DNA of 64,000 bases from Azospirillum brasilense (lineage in GTDB: Bacteria; Pseudomonadota; Alphaproteobacteria; Azospirillales; Azospirillaceae): NCBI RefSeq assembly GCF_008365405.1, contig NZ_QOKV01000023.1:29015-93014 (forward strand), written 5' to 3'. Below, piece by piece: positions 52,104-62,200 of this stretch. Numbering within the stretch: position 1 is the first letter of the stretch; each line of letters opens with the position of its first letter. The notes beneath the pieces are model-generated. The model was not told the origin of the DNA and made no database searches. It saw only the letters and a program-made list of their open reading frames with translations. The translations under genes were made by a program, and so were the position numbers.

Positions 52104-52484
52104 CTACCGCCGACTGGGACCTTGCAACCCCAGGAGAGAGGAGATGAGTCCGGCGACGAACCGGCGCTCCGGGTGCAATTCATGCACCGCCACAGCGCGC
52201 CCGGCAAAGGACAGCGCCGCCCTCGCCATGCCCGCCGGGTCCGGGCAGACCTCGCCGTCGATGCGGAAGCGCGTGACGGTCTTGGTCAGTTCGTGCATCG
52301 CCGTCATCGGCGGGATGCACATCAGGAAGCGGGCGCTGGCAACCGGCGTGAAGCCGCAGCGCTCGAACATGGTCTGTACGGTCACCGGATCGCCCTCCGG
52401 CCCTTCGGTCCCCACCTGATAGCGAAGCAGGCGTTGCGCCCGCTCTTCCACCGCCTCGGACCAACCAGCGGTGGCTGTAATCAT
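52104..52484 (-). CDS. Hypothetical protein
   Basis: A 126-residue soluble protein of no family recognised by eye. Notable segments are TVQTMFERCGFTPVASARFL and the C-terminal FVAGLISSLLGLQGPSRR. ATG 52484 is chosen; a TTG at 52496 with GGAGG upstream and a GTG at 52514 are alternatives. A perfect palindrome lies about 66-84 bp upstream. Confidence 0.6.
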   Translation of the reverse strand: MITATAGWSEAVEERAQRLLRYQVGTEGPEGDPVTVQTMFERCGFTPVASARFLMCIPPMTAMHELTKTVTRFRIDGEVCPDPAGMARAALSFAGRAVAVHELHPERRFVAGLISSLLGLQGPSRR

Positions 52485-52549
52485 AGGGTTGATCAAACCT
52501 GCCTCCAAATGCACCAGCCACGGGCCGCGCAGGCGCCAGAAACGTTAGA

Positions 52550-52568
52550 TTGTTCGTCAAACGAACAA
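52550..52568. promoter_or_regulatory. Perfect 8-bp inverted repeat, possible operator
   Basis: TTGTTCGT (52550-52557) and ACGAACAA (52561-52568) flank CAA. It lies upstream of the leftward hypothetical gene, where an operator is expected, in the 542-bp gap 52485-53026. A second palindrome occurs at 52792-52808. No gene in this gap is convincing. Confidence 0.45.
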
Positions 52569-52791
52569 GATCAAGAACATCCCGCATGGTGGAAACCTGC
52601 GTCCGTTTGTTCACAAAGCAACCGTCGTGCCAGCGGCCGGGGGCGACGGCGCAGGGGTGCCACGCCACGCCGCTGGGTTCCCGTATCGCCTTGAGACTCC
52701 ACCTGATTGGCCCATGGCGTCCGTATCGACGCCGGAACGGCGTCTCGGGACTCAACAGTGCAACGACCGTCCCGGTGCCCTCCACCTTCCA

Positions 52792-52808
52792 TCCTGTCGC
52801 CGACAGGA
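52792..52808. promoter_or_regulatory. Second inverted repeat, possible operator
   Basis: TCCTGTC (52792-52798) and GACAGGA (52802-52808) form a perfect 7-bp dyad around GCC. It lies 219 bp before the histidine kinase start, perhaps in its control region. Function unknown. Confidence 0.4.
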
Positions 52809-53026
52809 CATGTCATATGCGCGACAATCTGCCGCCCTTTTGGGCACCGCGTGTCGCCGCCCCGCAATCGACAGCCTTGGGGTGATGATCAGGAACTTTG
52901 CACGCGCGTGAATCGTTGCTGGTTCGAAAACAATTCCTGTTCTGCGCTGTTATGACCCGACATGCGTGGATCTATGAGCCGAAAGTTGTTTTGCGGCGGT
53001 GAGCGGGGGCCATCGTGGAGACGTCA

Positions 53027-54508
53027 ATGCCGAACAAGAAAGCGGATTCGGACAAACCGGACAAAGGTGGGTCAACCACCGGGGAAGCGTTGCGGGAAAG
53101 CCTGGGGGCGCTGAACCGCAACCTCGCCGAGGGGCTGCGGACCGCGGACCGCCTGCAACGCGACGCCAGTCGTCTGGTCGAAGAAAGCGCGCGGCTTGCC
53201 GCCGAACTGGTCGAGCAACGGCGCGAGATGGGCCGGCTCCGCGACCGTCTGCATCGCGCCGAGAACAGCCGCGCCGCTCGGGCGGAGGAGCTGCGCCACG
53301 CCCATGAGACGGCGGAGCGTGCCGACCGGGCCAAGGCCCGCTTCCTGACCGCCGCCAGCCATGATCTGCGCCAACCCATCCAGGCAGCGGCGCTCTACGC
53401 CCACATCCTGAGCGGCGCGGTCGGCGCGAACCCCGCGGCCAGAGAGGCGGCGGACCTGCTCCAGGCCTCCATCGACAGCCTGAGCGGCATGCTGAGCGGC
53501 CTGCTCGACCTCGCCCGGCTGGAGGCCGGCGCGGTGGACGTCGCGGTCTCGGACTTCCGCCCCGACGCGCTGATGCGCCGTCTGGCCCAGGAGTTCCGGG
53601 AGAGCGCGACGTCCGAGGGGACGAGCCTGCATGTCCATCCCTCCTGTGTGGCGGTGCGGACCGACGCGCGGCTTCTGGAACGGATACTCACCCATCTGCT
53701 GTCCAACGCCATCCGCCACGGCGGAGGGAGCGGAAAGCGCGTCCTGCTCGGCTGCCGGCGGCGGCCCGGAGCGCTGGAATTCCAGGTGTGGGACGACGGG
53801 CGGGGCATCCCCCCCGACGCCCGCGCCGCCATTTTCGAGGAGTTCCACCAACTCGACAATCCGGAGCGCAGCGCGGTCAAGGGTTTCGGGCTCGGCCTGC
53901 CGCTGGTCGCCCACACGGCGCGGCTGCTGGGCCTGACGCTGGATTTGCGGTCGGAAGTCGGGCGGGGCACGGTCTTCACGGTGACCGTACCCCGCGCCGT
54001 CCTCACCAAACCCGACGCTACCGAACCCGGCGCCTCCGATCCCGGCATCTCAGATCCCGACCGCCGCCTGACCGCCGCTGCCCGCGCCATGGCGGCGGCG
54101 GCCACCAGCGCCGCGGCGACGGCATCCCCGACGGACCGGATGAAGGGCCGGCGGGTGCTGCTGGTGGAGGACGACGAGCGGGTGCGCCACGCCATGACCA
54201 TGCTGCTCAAACGCTGGGGCGTCCAGGTGACCGCCGTCGGCTCGGCGGAGGAACTGGCCGACCGCCTGCCCCGGCTGCGCAGCCGTCCGCACGTCGTTCT
54301 CGCCGACCACCGGCTCCCACGCGGACAGACCGGGCGCACGGTGGCGGAACTGGTGCGCCGCCGCTGGGACGTGCCGGTCGTCATCATCACCGGCGACACG
54401 GCGCCGGAACGGCTGCGCGAAGCCCGCAACATCGGCTGCCGCCTGCTGCACAAGCCGGTGGAGCCCGGCGACCTCGCCGCCACGCTGGACGACGTCATGG
54501 AGCGGTGA
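53027..54508 (+). CDS. Soluble hybrid histidine kinase (HisKA-HATPase-REC)
   Basis: A 493-residue cytoplasmic hybrid kinase. Residues 20-105 form a coiled coil; HisKA has its phospho-acceptor His near residue 112 (ASHDLRQPIQA); the ATPase has LLSNAIRHGGG, DDGRGIPPD and GFGLGLPLV; an Ala-rich linker leads to a receiver with VEDDERV, the Asp near 427 (VLADHRLP) and Lys in LLHKPVEP. There is no membrane helix or recognised sensor domain. ATG 53027 with GGAG six bases upstream is preferred to GTG 53015. The Mo-hydroxylase operon starts 52 bp downstream, so it may control it. Confidence 0.9.
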   Translation: MPNKKADSDKPDKGGSTTGEALRESLGALNRNLAEGLRTADRLQRDASRLVEESARLAAELVEQRREMGRLRDRLHRAENSRAARAEELRHAHETAERADRAKARFLTAASHDLRQPIQAAALYAHILSGAVGANPAAREAADLLQASIDSLSGMLSGLLDLARLEAGAVDVAVSDFRPDALMRRLAQEFRESATSEGTSLHVHPSCVAVRTDARLLERILTHLLSNAIRHGGGSGKRVLLGCRRRPGALEFQVWDDGRGIPPDARAAIFEEFHQLDNPERSAVKGFGLGLPLVAHTARLLGLTLDLRSEVGRGTVFTVTVPRAVLTKPDATEPGASDPGISDPDRRLTAAARAMAAAATSAAATASPTDRMKGRRVLLVEDDERVRHAMTMLLKRWGVQVTAVGSAEELADRLPRLRSRPHVVLADHRLPRGQTGRTVAELVRRRWDVPVVIITGDTAPERLREARNIGCRLLHKPVEPGDLAATLDDVMER

Positions 54509-54560
54509 GTCTCCAGAACAATCCCCCGCTCCGCCTGTTCGCATCGTGGGAGGGGCGCGC

Positions 54561-56018
54561 ATGGGGCGAAGGAGGACACGGCGTGGTTTGATCGGCAAGG
54601 TCGCCATCCTGCTGGCGCTGGGCGCCGGGGCGGTGAGTGCCGGAGCCGTCGCCTGGGCGTGGGAGACGGCGATCCCGCCGCAGCCGCGCCCGGCGGCGGA
54701 CGGCTTCGCGCCGGAACTGGTGGCGGAAGGGGCGCGGCTGGCGGCGGTGGGGAACTGCATCGCCTGCCACACCGTGCCGGGCGGACGGTCCTTCGCCGGG
54801 GGGCTGGCCCTGCCGACGCCCTTCGGCACCATCCACTCCACCAACATCACGCCGGACGAGGAAACCGGCATCGGCCGCTGGAGCGAGGCGGCCTTCACCC
54901 GCGCCATGCGGCGCGGGGTGGACCGCGAGGGGCGTCATCTCTACCCCGCCTTCCCCTACGACCACTACACGCGGGTCGGCGACGCCGACAACCGGGCGCT
55001 CTACGCCTACCTGATGACGCGCTCCCCGGTGCGGGCGGAGGCGCCGGCCAACGACCTGCCCTTTCCGCTGAACATCCGCATGGCGGTGGCCGGGTGGAAG
55101 CTGCTCTATTTCCGCGAGGGCGCCTTCACCCCCGACCCGGCCAAGCCGGAGGTCTGGAACCGCGGCGCCTATCTGGCGGAGGGGCTGGGCCATTGCGGCG
55201 CCTGCCACAGCCCGCGCAACGCGCTGGGCGCGGTGGACGAGGACCGCGCCTGGGCCGGCGGCGAGGCCGAGGGCTGGACCGCCTACCCCATCAACGAACA
55301 CTCCCCGGCGCCCGTCCCCTGGACGGCGGACAGCCTGACCTTCTACCTGCGGCACGGCTGGCACCCCGCCCACGGCGTGTCGCGCGGGCCGATGGCGGAG
55401 GTCACCGGCAACCTCGCCGGGTTGCCCGACGCCGACGTGGCCGCCATCGCCGCCTATGTCGCTGACCGCATGGGTCCCCCCAGCGCCGAGCGCCAGCGCC
55501 GCGGCGAAGACCTGCAAGCCCTGGTTCCGCGCCTCACCGCCGAAGCCGGGACGCCGCCGGGCTCCAGCCTATCCGCCGCCGACAGCCTGAACCGGCCCCC
55601 TGCCGCGGGCTCTGAAGGGGCTCCGTCCAGAGCTGACGAGCGGGGCGAGGCGATCTACCGCACGACCTGCGCTACCTGCCATGAGTCCGGGCGGCCGCTG
55701 CCCTTCGGCGGGCTGCCCTTCGCGCTCAGCACGGCGGTGAACGCGTCCACCCCCCAGAACATCGTCAACGTCACGCTGTTCGGCCTGCCGCCCGGCGACG
55801 GCACCGTCAGCGCGGTGATGCCCGCCTTCGGCGGCGCGCTGTCCGACGCCGACATGGTGGCCTTGCTGCGCTTCCTGCGCGGGCGCTTCAGCGAGCAGCC
55901 GCCGTGGGACGGGCTGGAGCGGCTGGTGGCCGACACGCGGAGCGGCGCGCACCATGTCGCCGTCCGCCCTGCCGACGGCATCGAACGGGCGCCCCGCAAC
56001 GTCGGCGCCACGGATTGA
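54561..56018 (+). CDS. Triheme c-type cytochrome subunit
   Basis: A 485-residue exported or membrane-anchored cytochrome. After an N-terminal hydrophobic segment (about 15-34) it has three heme-binding CxxCH motifs at residues 66 (CIACH), 212 (CGACH) and 370 (CATCH), the arrangement of the membrane cytochrome subunit of alcohol/aldehyde and nicotinate dehydrogenases. It should pass electrons from the Mo subunit to the quinone pool or oxidase. ATG 54561 has GGAGG seven bases upstream. First structural gene of the three-gene operon (gap 16 bp to the next). Confidence 0.92.
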   Translation: MGRRRTRRGLIGKVAILLALGAGAVSAGAVAWAWETAIPPQPRPAADGFAPELVAEGARLAAVGNCIACHTVPGGRSFAGGLALPTPFGTIHSTNITPDEETGIGRWSEAAFTRAMRRGVDREGRHLYPAFPYDHYTRVGDADNRALYAYLMTRSPVRAEAPANDLPFPLNIRMAVAGWKLLYFREGAFTPDPAKPEVWNRGAYLAEGLGHCGACHSPRNALGAVDEDRAWAGGEAEGWTAYPINEHSPAPVPWTADSLTFYLRHGWHPAHGVSRGPMAEVTGNLAGLPDADVAAIAAYVADRMGPPSAERQRRGEDLQALVPRLTAEAGTPPGSSLSAADSLNRPPAAGSEGAPSRADERGEAIYRTTCATCHESGRPLPFGGLPFALSTAVNASTPQNIVNVTLFGLPPGDGTVSAVMPAFGGALSDADMVALLRFLRGRFSEQPPWDGLERLVADTRSGAHHVAVRPADGIERAPRNVGATD

Positions 56019-56034
56019 ATGAAGGGAGCCCATC

Positions 56035-56535
56035 ATGGCGATCGACCTCACGGTGAACGGCACCCTCCAGCGGGTTGAGGCGGACCCGGACACGCCGCTG
56101 CTCTACGTGCTGCGCGACGATCTGGGGCTGAACGGGGCGAAGTTCGGCTGCGGGTTGGGCCAATGCGGCGCCTGCACGGTGATGGTGGACGGACGCGCCG
56201 TGCTGTCCTGCGTCACGCCGGTCCTGCTGATGCAGGGGCGCGCCGTCACCACCGTGGAGGGGCTGGGCACCGCCGAGGCCCCAGGCCCCATGCAGCGCGC
56301 CTTCATCGAGGAGCAGGCGGCCCAGTGCGGCTACTGCATCCCCGGCATGATGATGCGGGCGCAGGCCCTGCTCCAGGAGCGGCCGGACGCCGACGACGCC
56401 GCGATCCGCCGCGCGCTGGAATTCAACCTGTGCCGCTGCGGCACCCACATGCGCATTCTGCGGGCCATCCGCCGCGCCGCCGACACCATGCGCCACGCCG
56501 AGACCGGCGCTCCGAACGGGAGGGCCGGCGGATGA
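56035..56535 (+). CDS. (2Fe-2S)-binding subunit of a molybdenum hydroxylase
   Basis: A 166-residue small subunit of the xanthine-dehydrogenase family. The plant-type cluster is bound by FGCGLGQCGACTV plus a following Cys, and the second cluster by QCGYCIPGMM and NLCRCGTH. It shuttles electrons from molybdopterin to the cytochrome. ATG 56035. Its TGA overlaps the ATG of the large subunit (ATGA), implying coupling. Confidence 0.94.
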   Translation: MAIDLTVNGTLQRVEADPDTPLLYVLRDDLGLNGAKFGCGLGQCGACTVMVDGRAVLSCVTPVLLMQGRAVTTVEGLGTAEAPGPMQRAFIEEQAAQCGYCIPGMMMRAQALLQERPDADDAAIRRALEFNLCRCGTHMRILRAIRRAADTMRHAETGAPNGRAGG

Positions 56536-58766
56536 GCGACCACACCCCGTTCCCGCTGACCCGCCGCGGCCTGCTGGCCGGCGGTGGCGCCCTGGTCGTC
56601 ACCGTGTCGCTGGCCCGCCCACTGGTCGCCCAGACCGGAGCAAGCGGTAACGCAAGGCCCGGAAGCCTCTCCCAGACGCCCCGGCTCGACGCCTGGGTGC
56701 GCATCGGCGCGGACGGCGCCATCACCGTCTTCACCGGCAAGGCCGAACTGGGTCAGGGCATCCGCACCGCCCTACTCCAGGTCGCGGCGGAGGAGTTGCG
56801 CGTCCCGCCCGCCGCCATAACCCTGGTCACCGCCGACACCGCCCGCACCCCGAACGAGGGCTACACCGCCGGCAGCCAGTCCATGCAGAACAGCGGCACC
56901 GCCATCCGCGCCGCCGCCGCCCAGGCCCGTGCCCTGCTGGCGGAGGAAGCGGCGCGGCGCCTCGGCGCGCCGGCCGACGCGCTGGGCTTTGCCGACAAGC
57001 GGGTGACGGCGCCGGACGGGCGGGTGCTCGGCTATGGGGACTTGGCCACGTCGCTCGACCTGACCGTGGATGTGCCGGCGGACGCCCCGCTGACCGCGCC
57101 GGACCGCCTGTCGGTGATGGGCAAGCCACTGCCCCGCGTCGACATTCCGGCCAAGGTGACCGGCGGCGCGGCCTATGTGCAGGACCTTCGGCTGGAGGGC
57201 ATGCTGCACGCCCGCGTCGTCCGCCCCCCCAGCCCCGCCGCCCGGCTGACCGCGCTCGACGCCGCCGGGGTGGAGGCGATGCCGGGGGTGGTCGCCGTGC
57301 TGCGCGACGGGACCTTCCTCGCCGTGGTGGCCGACAAGGAGTACCGGGCGGTCAAGGCGATGCGCGCCCTCGCCGCCGCCGCCCGCTGGGAGGAACCGGC
57401 GACCCTACCCGGCGACACTCCCCTGCCCGACCTGCTGCGCGGGCTGGAGCGCGAGGTCGGCACGGTGGCCGCGAAGGGCGAGGCCGGCGTCATTGCGGAC
57501 GGGCCGCGCAGCCTGCGCGCCCGTTTCACCCGCCCCTACCAGCTTCACGGCTCCATCGGGCCGTCCTGCGGCGTGGCGGTGATGGGCGAGGACGGGCTGA
57601 CCGTCTGGTCGCACACCCAGGGCGTCTATCCCGACCGCAAGGCCATCGCCGAGATGCTGCGCCTGCCTGTGGAGCGGGTGCGGGTGATCCACACGGAGGG
57701 TTCCGGCTGCTACGGCCACAACGGCGCCGACGACGCGGCGGCGGACGCGGCGCTGATCGCCAGCAAGCTGCCGGGCCGCCCGGTGCGGGTGCAATGGATG
57801 CGCGAGCAGGAGCATGCCGGGGAGCCCTATGGCCCGGCCATGATGATCGAGGCCGCGGCCTCCCTGGACGGAAACGGGCGCATCGACCGCTGGACCTTCG
57901 ACGTCTGGTCCAACACCCACACCACCCGCCCCGGCGGGGCCGGCGCCCTGCTGGCCGCCCGCCATCGGGCCGACCCCTTCCCGGCCGAACCGGCGGCGCT
58001 GCAGATCACCCCCGCCGGCAACGGCGACCGCAACGCCATCCCGCTCTACGCCATCCCGAACAGCCGCGTCCTCTGGCACTTCCTGCCCGACATGCCGCTG
58101 CGGGTGTCGGCGCTGCGGTCGCTCGGCGCCTACGCCAACGTCTTCGCGCTGGAAAGCATGATGGACGATCTGGCGCGGCTGGCCGGTGCCGATCCCGTGG
58201 AGTTCCGCCTGCGCCACCTGGAGGACCCGCGCGCCCGCCGGGTGGTGGAACTGGCGGCGGAGCGCTTCGGCTGGACGGGCGCCGCACCGGCGCCGGGCTT
58301 CGGCCATGGCTTCGCCTTCGCCCGCTACAAGAACCACGCCGCCTATCTGGCGCTGGCCGTGGAACTGTCGGTGGACCGCGGCAGCGGGCGGGTGCGGATG
58401 ACCCGCGCCACCGCCGCCATCGACAGCGGCGAGATCGTCAACCCCGACGGCATCCGCAACCAGACGGAAGGCGGCATCATCCAGGCGATGAGCTGGACCC
58501 TGTTCGAGCGCGTCGCCTACGACGACACCCGCGTCACCTCGGTGGATTGGGCCAGCTACCCCATCCTGCGCTTCGCCAGCGTGCCCGACCGCATCGACGT
58601 CCACATCGTCGAGCGGCCCGGCGATCCCTTCCTCGGCACCGGCGAGGCGGCGCAGGGTCCGACCGCCGCGGCCATCGGCAACGCCATCCGCTCGGCGACC
58701 GGCCGGCGCCTGCGCGACCTGCCCTTCACCCCCGACCGGGTGCGGGAGTCGACCACCGCCGGGTGA
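56532..58766 (+). CDS. Molybdopterin-binding large subunit (xanthine dehydrogenase/IorB-like)
   Basis: A 744-residue molybdenum hydroxylase subunit. A twin-arginine signal (TRRGLLAGGG) indicates export of the folded enzyme. The aldehyde-oxidase/xanthine-dehydrogenase a/b domain comes first (ELGQGIRTALLQVAAEEL), and the catalytic Glu is in GTGEAAQGPTAAAIGN near the C-terminus. The single-chain IorB/NicB-like form with a triheme cytochrome suggests oxidation of an aldehyde, N-heterocycle or similar compound in the periplasm; the substrate cannot be read. Start ATG 56532. Confidence 0.9.
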   Translation: MSDHTPFPLTRRGLLAGGGALVVTVSLARPLVAQTGASGNARPGSLSQTPRLDAWVRIGADGAITVFTGKAELGQGIRTALLQVAAEELRVPPAAITLVTADTARTPNEGYTAGSQSMQNSGTAIRAAAAQARALLAEEAARRLGAPADALGFADKRVTAPDGRVLGYGDLATSLDLTVDVPADAPLTAPDRLSVMGKPLPRVDIPAKVTGGAAYVQDLRLEGMLHARVVRPPSPAARLTALDAAGVEAMPGVVAVLRDGTFLAVVADKEYRAVKAMRALAAAARWEEPATLPGDTPLPDLLRGLEREVGTVAAKGEAGVIADGPRSLRARFTRPYQLHGSIGPSCGVAVMGEDGLTVWSHTQGVYPDRKAIAEMLRLPVERVRVIHTEGSGCYGHNGADDAAADAALIASKLPGRPVRVQWMREQEHAGEPYGPAMMIEAAASLDGNGRIDRWTFDVWSNTHTTRPGGAGALLAARHRADPFPAEPAALQITPAGNGDRNAIPLYAIPNSRVLWHFLPDMPLRVSALRSLGAYANVFALESMMDDLARLAGADPVEFRLRHLEDPRARRVVELAAERFGWTGAAPAPGFGHGFAFARYKNHAAYLALAVELSVDRGSGRVRMTRATAAIDSGEIVNPDGIRNQTEGGIIQAMSWTLFERVAYDDTRVTSVDWASYPILRFASVPDRIDVHIVERPGDPFLGTGEAAQGPTAAAIGNAIRSATGRRLRDLPFTPDRVRESTTAG

Positions 58767-59274
58767 GGTCAGCCCTGGAGGGCTTTCCGCAATCGTCCCG
58801 ATGAACAGAACGAATGGCTTGCCACCTTCGGACGAAGAAGGACGAGGGCCTGACCGAGGATGAGCGGCCTTCCCGCCCGCCGTCGCTGCGTCATGCCAAG
58901 ACGCGAGGCGCAGCAAACCGCGGGCATTGCTTGCTGTCGCAATTTCCGCTTGCGCCACTTTTACTGGTATTCCTCACAACCCTTCGCAGATCTGTGAAGT
59001 TAAAACCAAGTAAACTCATGAATTTATCGGAACGACTCTGCACATTAACAATGCATTAATGCACCAAATAACGTAATATGCTGCAATATGAAACATTACA
59101 ATGAGTGCTTATTCTTGCAAATGACAGCAGAACAGCTGTGTCAAATGCCACTTCTATGCATTGGACGTATTGACCGAGCCATCATGTTGTGGGTATGTGA
59201 AATCAAAAGGGGTAATCGTTTCTTTCGAGAAATCTCTACCCCTAATTGCATCCCATTCAGGAAACACGCCCGCC
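58767..59274. promoter_or_regulatory. AT-rich leader of the giant repeat gene
   Basis: 508 bp without a supported gene. From about 58920 to 59270 it is far richer in A/T than the rest of the window. It contains a perfect 12-bp palindrome, TGCATTAATGCA (59052-59063), 212 bp before the ATG. This is likely the control region of the following gene; no clear -35/-10 pair is called. Confidence 0.5.
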
Positions 59275-62200
59275 ATGTCCGAAGCGTCCACCGTCGCCCC
59301 CACCACGCGCGTCACCACCTCTGGTCGCTTCCTCCGCACGGCAACCGAGATTGCCGTCATCGACACCGCCCTTGCCGGCTGGCGGGATCTTCGGGCGGGG
59401 CTTCCCCCCGGCGTGGAGGCGGTCTTGATCGGCGAAGGCCGCGACGGCGTGGCGGTCATGGCGCAGGCTTTGGCTGGGCGCCACGGCATCCGGGCGCTCC
59501 ATGTGCTGTGCCACGGCTTCGAGGGCGGGTTGCAACTCGGCGCGGCCCGGCTCGACGAAGCGGCGCTGACGGCGCGCGAGGCGGAGTTGACGGCCATCGG
59601 CGCCTGCCTCGCCCAGGAGGGCGACATCCTGCTCTACGGCTGCAACGTGGCGAGCGGCCATGGCGAGTCGTTCCTCGACGCGCTGGCCGGCATCACCGAC
59701 GCCGCCATGGCGGCGTCCCGGACCCTGACGGGCGCCGCGGAGTTGGGTGGCGATTGGGATCTCTCCTGGACGCGTGGCACGGTGCGGACCGAAGCCCTGC
59801 GGATCGACCAGTATCGCGGGGTGCTGGCCGCACCGTTCTTCGACGAAGCGTTCGCCTACACCGGCGAAAACACCATCACCCTCAAGTACGACGACAGCCT
59901 GGACAGCACGAGCAACCCGCTGCTGACCCATTTCGTGGCAACCAACGGCACCGTGAACGCGGGCACCGGTTCCATTCTGATCAATGGAACGCCGGTCGCC
60001 CTGATCAGCGCCGTGGTTTCCGACAACCTCGTGACCCTCACCGTCGGCCACCAGTTCCAGCTGAACGACAGCGTCGCCTTCCGCTACGAGGACCCGGCGG
60101 GTGACGACGCGACCGGCGTCATCCAGGCCCCCTACGGCCTGGACACCTTTTCGGTGGACGTCTCCGTTACGGTTCTGACCGCTCGCCCTCCGGCATTCGT
60201 CTCCGCATCTGCGCAAAGCGGAGGTAACAAGGTCGTCCTGTCCTTCGATCAGGCGCTGGATGACAACAATCCCCCGTCCATCCAGCAGTTCTTCGGCTCC
60301 TCGTCGACGTCGGGACAGATTCGCATCAACGGCGTCTATTATAATGTTTCCGGCGTCGACGTCATTGGCAGCACCGTCATCGTTGAGGTTGGCAACGGTT
60401 ATATTTTCCAAAGTGGGGATGCTGTCTCCCTCCGTTATTACGACGGGGACACCGTGGACAGCACCACCGCCATCCAGAACCAGGGCGGCGTCGATATTCC
60501 GGATTTCAGAACCAGCTTCACGGTTCAACTTCATGCCCCCACGGTGACCGCTACGGGCGGCACGCCGACCTACAGCGGTTCCCAGACGCTGCCCCTGTTC
60601 TCATCGGCCACCGCCAGCACCAATGACAGCGGGCAGATCTTCACCGCCATGACGGTTACCGTGACCGGCATGCTGGATGGCGCCAACGAAGCGTTGTACT
60701 TCACCGTGCCCGGTATGATGGGTCCGCTTGAACTTTACCTGGTCGATGGCGCGTCCCACTTTGCGGACCCCGTGCAGATGAGCGCGACAAGGGTCACCGG
60801 GACGGTGTCCGTCAGCAACGGCACAGCGACCATCAGGATCTCCGGCATGGCCCTGTCGGATGCCGAAATGGCCTCGCTCATCAACGACATCACCTATTAC
60901 AACGCGGCCGGCACTCCATCCGACGGCCAGCGCATCATTGCCGTCACCGGCCTCACCGACGACGGCGGCAGCGTCGACACAGGCGACATCACCGGGGTTT
61001 CCGCAACCATCAACGTCGGCACGCCGGCTTCGAGCCTGCCGACCCTGACCGCGACAGGCAACGCGCCGACCTACACCCAGGGCGACGCGTCGGGCGCAGA
61101 CCTGTTCTCCGGAGTGACGGCCAGCACCAACGACAGCGGGCAGGTCTTCACCGGCCTGACCCTGACGATCACCAACGTCACCGACGACGAGGCGCTGCTC
61201 GGCATCGGCACCAACCCCCTTGCCCTGTCCAGCAGCGCCCCCGTCGTCGTGCCGGGGATCATCGGCAGTGGAATGGGGGTCGTCGCCAGCGTCACCAAGA
61301 CCGGCACGACGGCGACCATCACCCTGACCGGGCTCGACCACAGCGACTCCCAACTGGCGGCGCTGATCGACGGGCTGACCTACACCAACAGCAGCAGCAC
61401 CGTCACGCCCGGTGACCGCGTCATCACCGTCACCAGCGTCACCGACGGCGGCGGCAGCAACAACACCGCCAGCCTCACTGGCGTCTCCACCACCGTCAGC
61501 GTCGCGGGTGCTTCCACCACGTCCATCGCGCCGACACTGACCCTCACCGCGGAGGACACCTACGGCCAGTCGTTGGCTCTCGGCACCGTCACCGCCGACC
61601 TGTTCGACGGGGTGACCGCCTCCACCGTCGACGGCGGGCAGACCTTCACCGGCATGGTGCTGACGGTCCACGGTGTCCTCACCGGCCCCAACGAGCGTCT
61701 CACGATCGGCGGCACCTCCATCACGCTGACGGCGGGGACAGGCGTCTTCTCCAAGGGCAACTATGTGGTGACGGTGGTGAACGGCGTCGCCACGGTGACG
61801 CTGTCCGGCATGAGCCTGACCGACAGCGAGATGAACGCGCTGATCGACGACCTCGCCTACGCCTGCGACAACGCGGGGATCAGCTTGGCCCCTTCCGACC
61901 AGCTCCCCCTCACCGACACGCGCTCCATCGTCCTGCGCTCCATCACGGACAGTGGCGCCTCCAACAACACCACCGTGTTGAACAAGGTCGCCACGGTGTC
62001 GCTGGGTCAGAAGGACTCGCAGTCCCCGATGATCACGGTGACGCCGACCGTTCCGACGGTCACCTTCGCACCAGGCACGACAACCGCGGTTTCGTTCACC
62101 GTAACCGTTGCCAACCCGGCGACAATCGGGGACGGAGCCCTCTTCTTCAACGTCAAGGCACCGGACGGCTTGACGATCTCGAACGTCAAGATGAACGGCG

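Noticed and set aside
52550..52885. A 111-codon plus-strand open frame in the kinase control region
   Set aside because: Arginine-rich translation without a ribosome site or family; it overlaps the two palindromes.
58814..59059. An 81-codon open frame in the AT-rich leader
   Set aside because: No ribosome site; it straddles the composition break and resembles no family.
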